A DNA stretch of 64,000 nucleotides. Origin: CAZMNY01 sp964635375. GTDB taxonomy: Bacteria; Planctomycetota; Planctomycetia; Pirellulales; Pirellulaceae. The DNA lies in assembly GCA_964635375.1 (NCBI GenBank), contig CAZWOU010000015.1, positions 1 to 64,000 of the forward strand, given 5' to 3'. The notes beneath the pieces were generated by a model. It searched no databases and was not told the origin of the DNA. It saw only the letters and a program-made list of their open reading frames with translations. The number at the start of each line of letters is the position of its first letter. The first letter of the stretch is position 1. The translations under genes were made by a program, and so were the position numbers. Shown piece by piece: positions 63,301-64,000 of the stretch.

Positions 63301-64000
63301 ATGAATGATCCAGAACGCCGAAACGTCGTAGCCGTTGGGCTTGCGCAGCATCCTAATGACGAGAACTGGAGCTACCTCGTCCGCAGCCTCAATAAACTTC
63401 AAGGCAACATCGCCAAGGAAGTGCTCATCAAACTGCTGGAAATTGAAAAGGCTCCAGCCGAACCGGAATACTACCGACAGGTCATTTTGGCAGGACTCCG
63501 TCTGCAGGATGACGGCGCAATTCACGCTGTGAACTTGCTCGAATACTGGACCGGTGAGACGTTCGTGGCCGACGAGCAACAGTGGGAAGCATCCATCCAA
63601 GCCTGCCAAGAGTGGTTCCACAAGACCCACCCGGATCAACTGGAAGCCAAACTTCCCGAGGTTTCCGCCGACGCGAAGTACCAACTGGACGAGCTGCTCA
63701 AACACCTCACCAGTGATGCTGCCGACAAAGTCTCGCCAGAACGAGGGCATGCCGTCTTCGCGAAAGCTGACTGCTCGAAGTGCCACCGGTTCGGTAGCGA
63801 GGGCGAGTCGATGGGACCCGATCTAACTTCGCTGCGAAAACGGTTTACGCGGCGCGAGGTTCTCGAGTCCGTGCTCTTTCCATCCCACGCGATTTCAGAC
63901 CAGTACGCCGCAAAGAACTTGGTGCTCAACGATGGACAGAAATATTCCGGTCTGGTCACTAGTGGTGGCGAAGGGGAACTGATTCTGCTCAATGCAAAAG
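60388..64000 (+). CDS. Large PVC-type CxxCH membrane-bound dehydrogenase-like protein (3' end beyond window)
   Basis: ATG 60388 with AAGGAG eight bases upstream; 1204 residues are visible and the frame is open to the right edge. Order: signal peptide (to about 27), a galactose-binding-like beta domain (30-150), a six-bladed NHL/glucose-dehydrogenase-like propeller (about 185-560), and a helical HEAT-like repeat region (about 570-1090). A c-type haem site follows with C-S-K-C-H at residues 1129-1133, whose distal ligand lies beyond or near the window end. Such proteins are characteristic of planctomycetes and related phyla; their substrates are unknown (sugar or alcohol oxidation is the usual guess). 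Confidence 0.92.
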   Translation, partial: MRHRINHGPRCVALALFTLISSLANAQEAEWIWSPQHEKDQVPQVACHFRKTIRLTNPEEAELTIGADDRYDLYVNGRRIGSGGSSRELDEYDITRYLGRGFNTIAVRVANRNGSTAALAVRVAIKEQGGEWISYSTDGTWVTQLNPLPLWNTNLYNDRRWTKAQSFGRLGDTAPWDIEEGIAAEERTNATRFNVVKGFRVQRLLDETKTGSLIAMTFNEFGHIIASKGGGPLLLIFDSDEDGVPDKVKTYCDKVKNCQGILALNGDVFVTADGPDGPALYRLKDEDRDGTLESITTLVEFTGDSMGEHGPHGITLGPDGLLYIAMGNHSSIKGDFDESSPHSNYYAGDLLKPRYEDPGGHARGVTVPGGTVIRTDIRGASVHLVAGGLRNAYDLAFNQQGDLFTFDSDMESDIGTSWYRPTNIYQIVDGGEYGWRSGWAKWPSYYIDSLPPLADAGRGSPTGITSYNHVMFPTKYHNAMFMADWSEGRILAVRTKRQGASYTASVEEFLSGQPLNVTDLEVGPDGAIYFVTGGRTTRGGLYRVSWSGEVPEEFREFGDGITAVIRTPQLQSAWTRQKIAGLKRKIGKDWTKLLVGVARDTANPSPYRTRALDVLQLFGPPPKTDLLIELSKEKSEAIRSKAAELMGVQSDEKTGVALVSLLDDSDRTVRRKACEALSRAGQTAPVKKILKLLGSDDRAESWAARQLLEKADVDTWREEILDSENHRVFVQGSLALIITDPSRLNAAAITERFHKHVEDFVSDRDFVDMLRLMQIVLEKGGLEVAEIPKLRDALAEEFPAGDSHMNRELIRLLAYLQADAILPRVLDYLDTDAPLVDRLHVALHLRFIEDGWTSKQKLRLIEFLEETKNDEAGNSTPLYIRNVVSDFSKGLSVEDARLVLANGHRWPAAAVGSLYRLPKELDEAMIEDLIELDNKLADKNDVHFNRLKVGIVAMLSTSGDAKSLKHLRLIWMNDPERRNVVAVGLAQHPNDENWSYLVRSLNKLQGNIAKEVLIKLLEIEKAPAEPEYYRQVILAGLRLQDDGAIHAVNLLEYWTGETFVADEQQWEASIQACQEWFHKTHPDQLEAKLPEVSADAKYQLDELLKHLTSDAADKVSPERGHAVFAKADCSKCHRFGSEGESMGPDLTSLRKRFTRREVLESVLFPSHAISDQYAAKNLVLNDGQKYSGLVTSGGEGELILLNAK

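Overview
The window looks like one scaffold of a planctomycete (order Pirellulales is my guess) at moderately high GC, probably from a draft or metagenome assembly because it has five runs of N (two of 10, three of 100). The assignment rests on families that cluster this way in Planctomycetes: a PVC-type CxxCH membrane-bound dehydrogenase, a DUF1549-type protein, a PPC-domain protein, a redoxin/cytochrome c/copper-monooxygenase fusion, DUF4159, and a MoxR-DUF58-BatA-DUF4175 gene train. I see no rRNA, tRNA, CRISPR array, insertion sequence or phage gene.

Layout. 1-12.6 kb: a seven-gene minus-strand train, transcribed right to left, of TPR/metalloprotease-like protein, DUF4159, MoxR ATPase, DUF58, BatA/VWA, a huge Gln-rich coiled-coil DUF4175-like protein and a second VWA membrane protein cut by the left edge. 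Most junctions are 4-base ATGA overlaps. 13.0-14.6 kb: a VOC-fold protein and an exported NHL-type beta-propeller. 14.9-21.1 kb: a plus-strand operon of the redoxin/cytochrome c/copper-monooxygenase fusion, an RND/MMPL exporter and two membrane-anchored coiled-coil proteins of unknown function. 21.2-24.2 kb: an isochorismatase-ThuA fusion and a secreted alpha/beta hydrolase. 24.5-29.8 kb: extracellular proteins (RTX-type repeats, DUF1549, PPC, cadherin-like), three of which are fused head-to-middle without their natural ends. 30-35.4 kb: an SGNH esterase, a broken hypothetical gene, and an MrfA-MrfB-like helicase/exonuclease pair. 35.5-40.8 kb: SppA-type peptidase, TIM-barrel isomerase, Cys-rich exported protein, and a Tad/CpaC-type secretin. 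41-44.2 kb: a PQQ-type beta-propeller lipoprotein and a cupin. 44.7-48.8 kb: Cys/Lys/Gly-rich repeat protein, MnmA, release factor 2 with its programmed +1 frameshift, and a hypothetical protein. 48.8-53.7 kb: TonB-like protein, small ORFs, gamma-glutamyltransferase, a helical hypothetical protein. 53.8-60.1 kb: a complete four-gene peptide ABC importer with Yej-like layout. 60.4 kb to the end: a very large CxxCH dehydrogenase cut by the right edge.

Themes: MoxR-VWA chaperoning, extracellular adhesive and degradative proteins, peptide import, translation (MnmA, RF2) and DNA repair (MrfAB). The most promising leads are the MrfAB-like pair with a palindrome and hairpin upstream, the monooxygenase-RND operon with two novel coiled-coil partners, and the MoxR-VWA train ending in an HExxH protein. 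Two of the three 100-N gaps can be shown from the sequence to be probably artificial.
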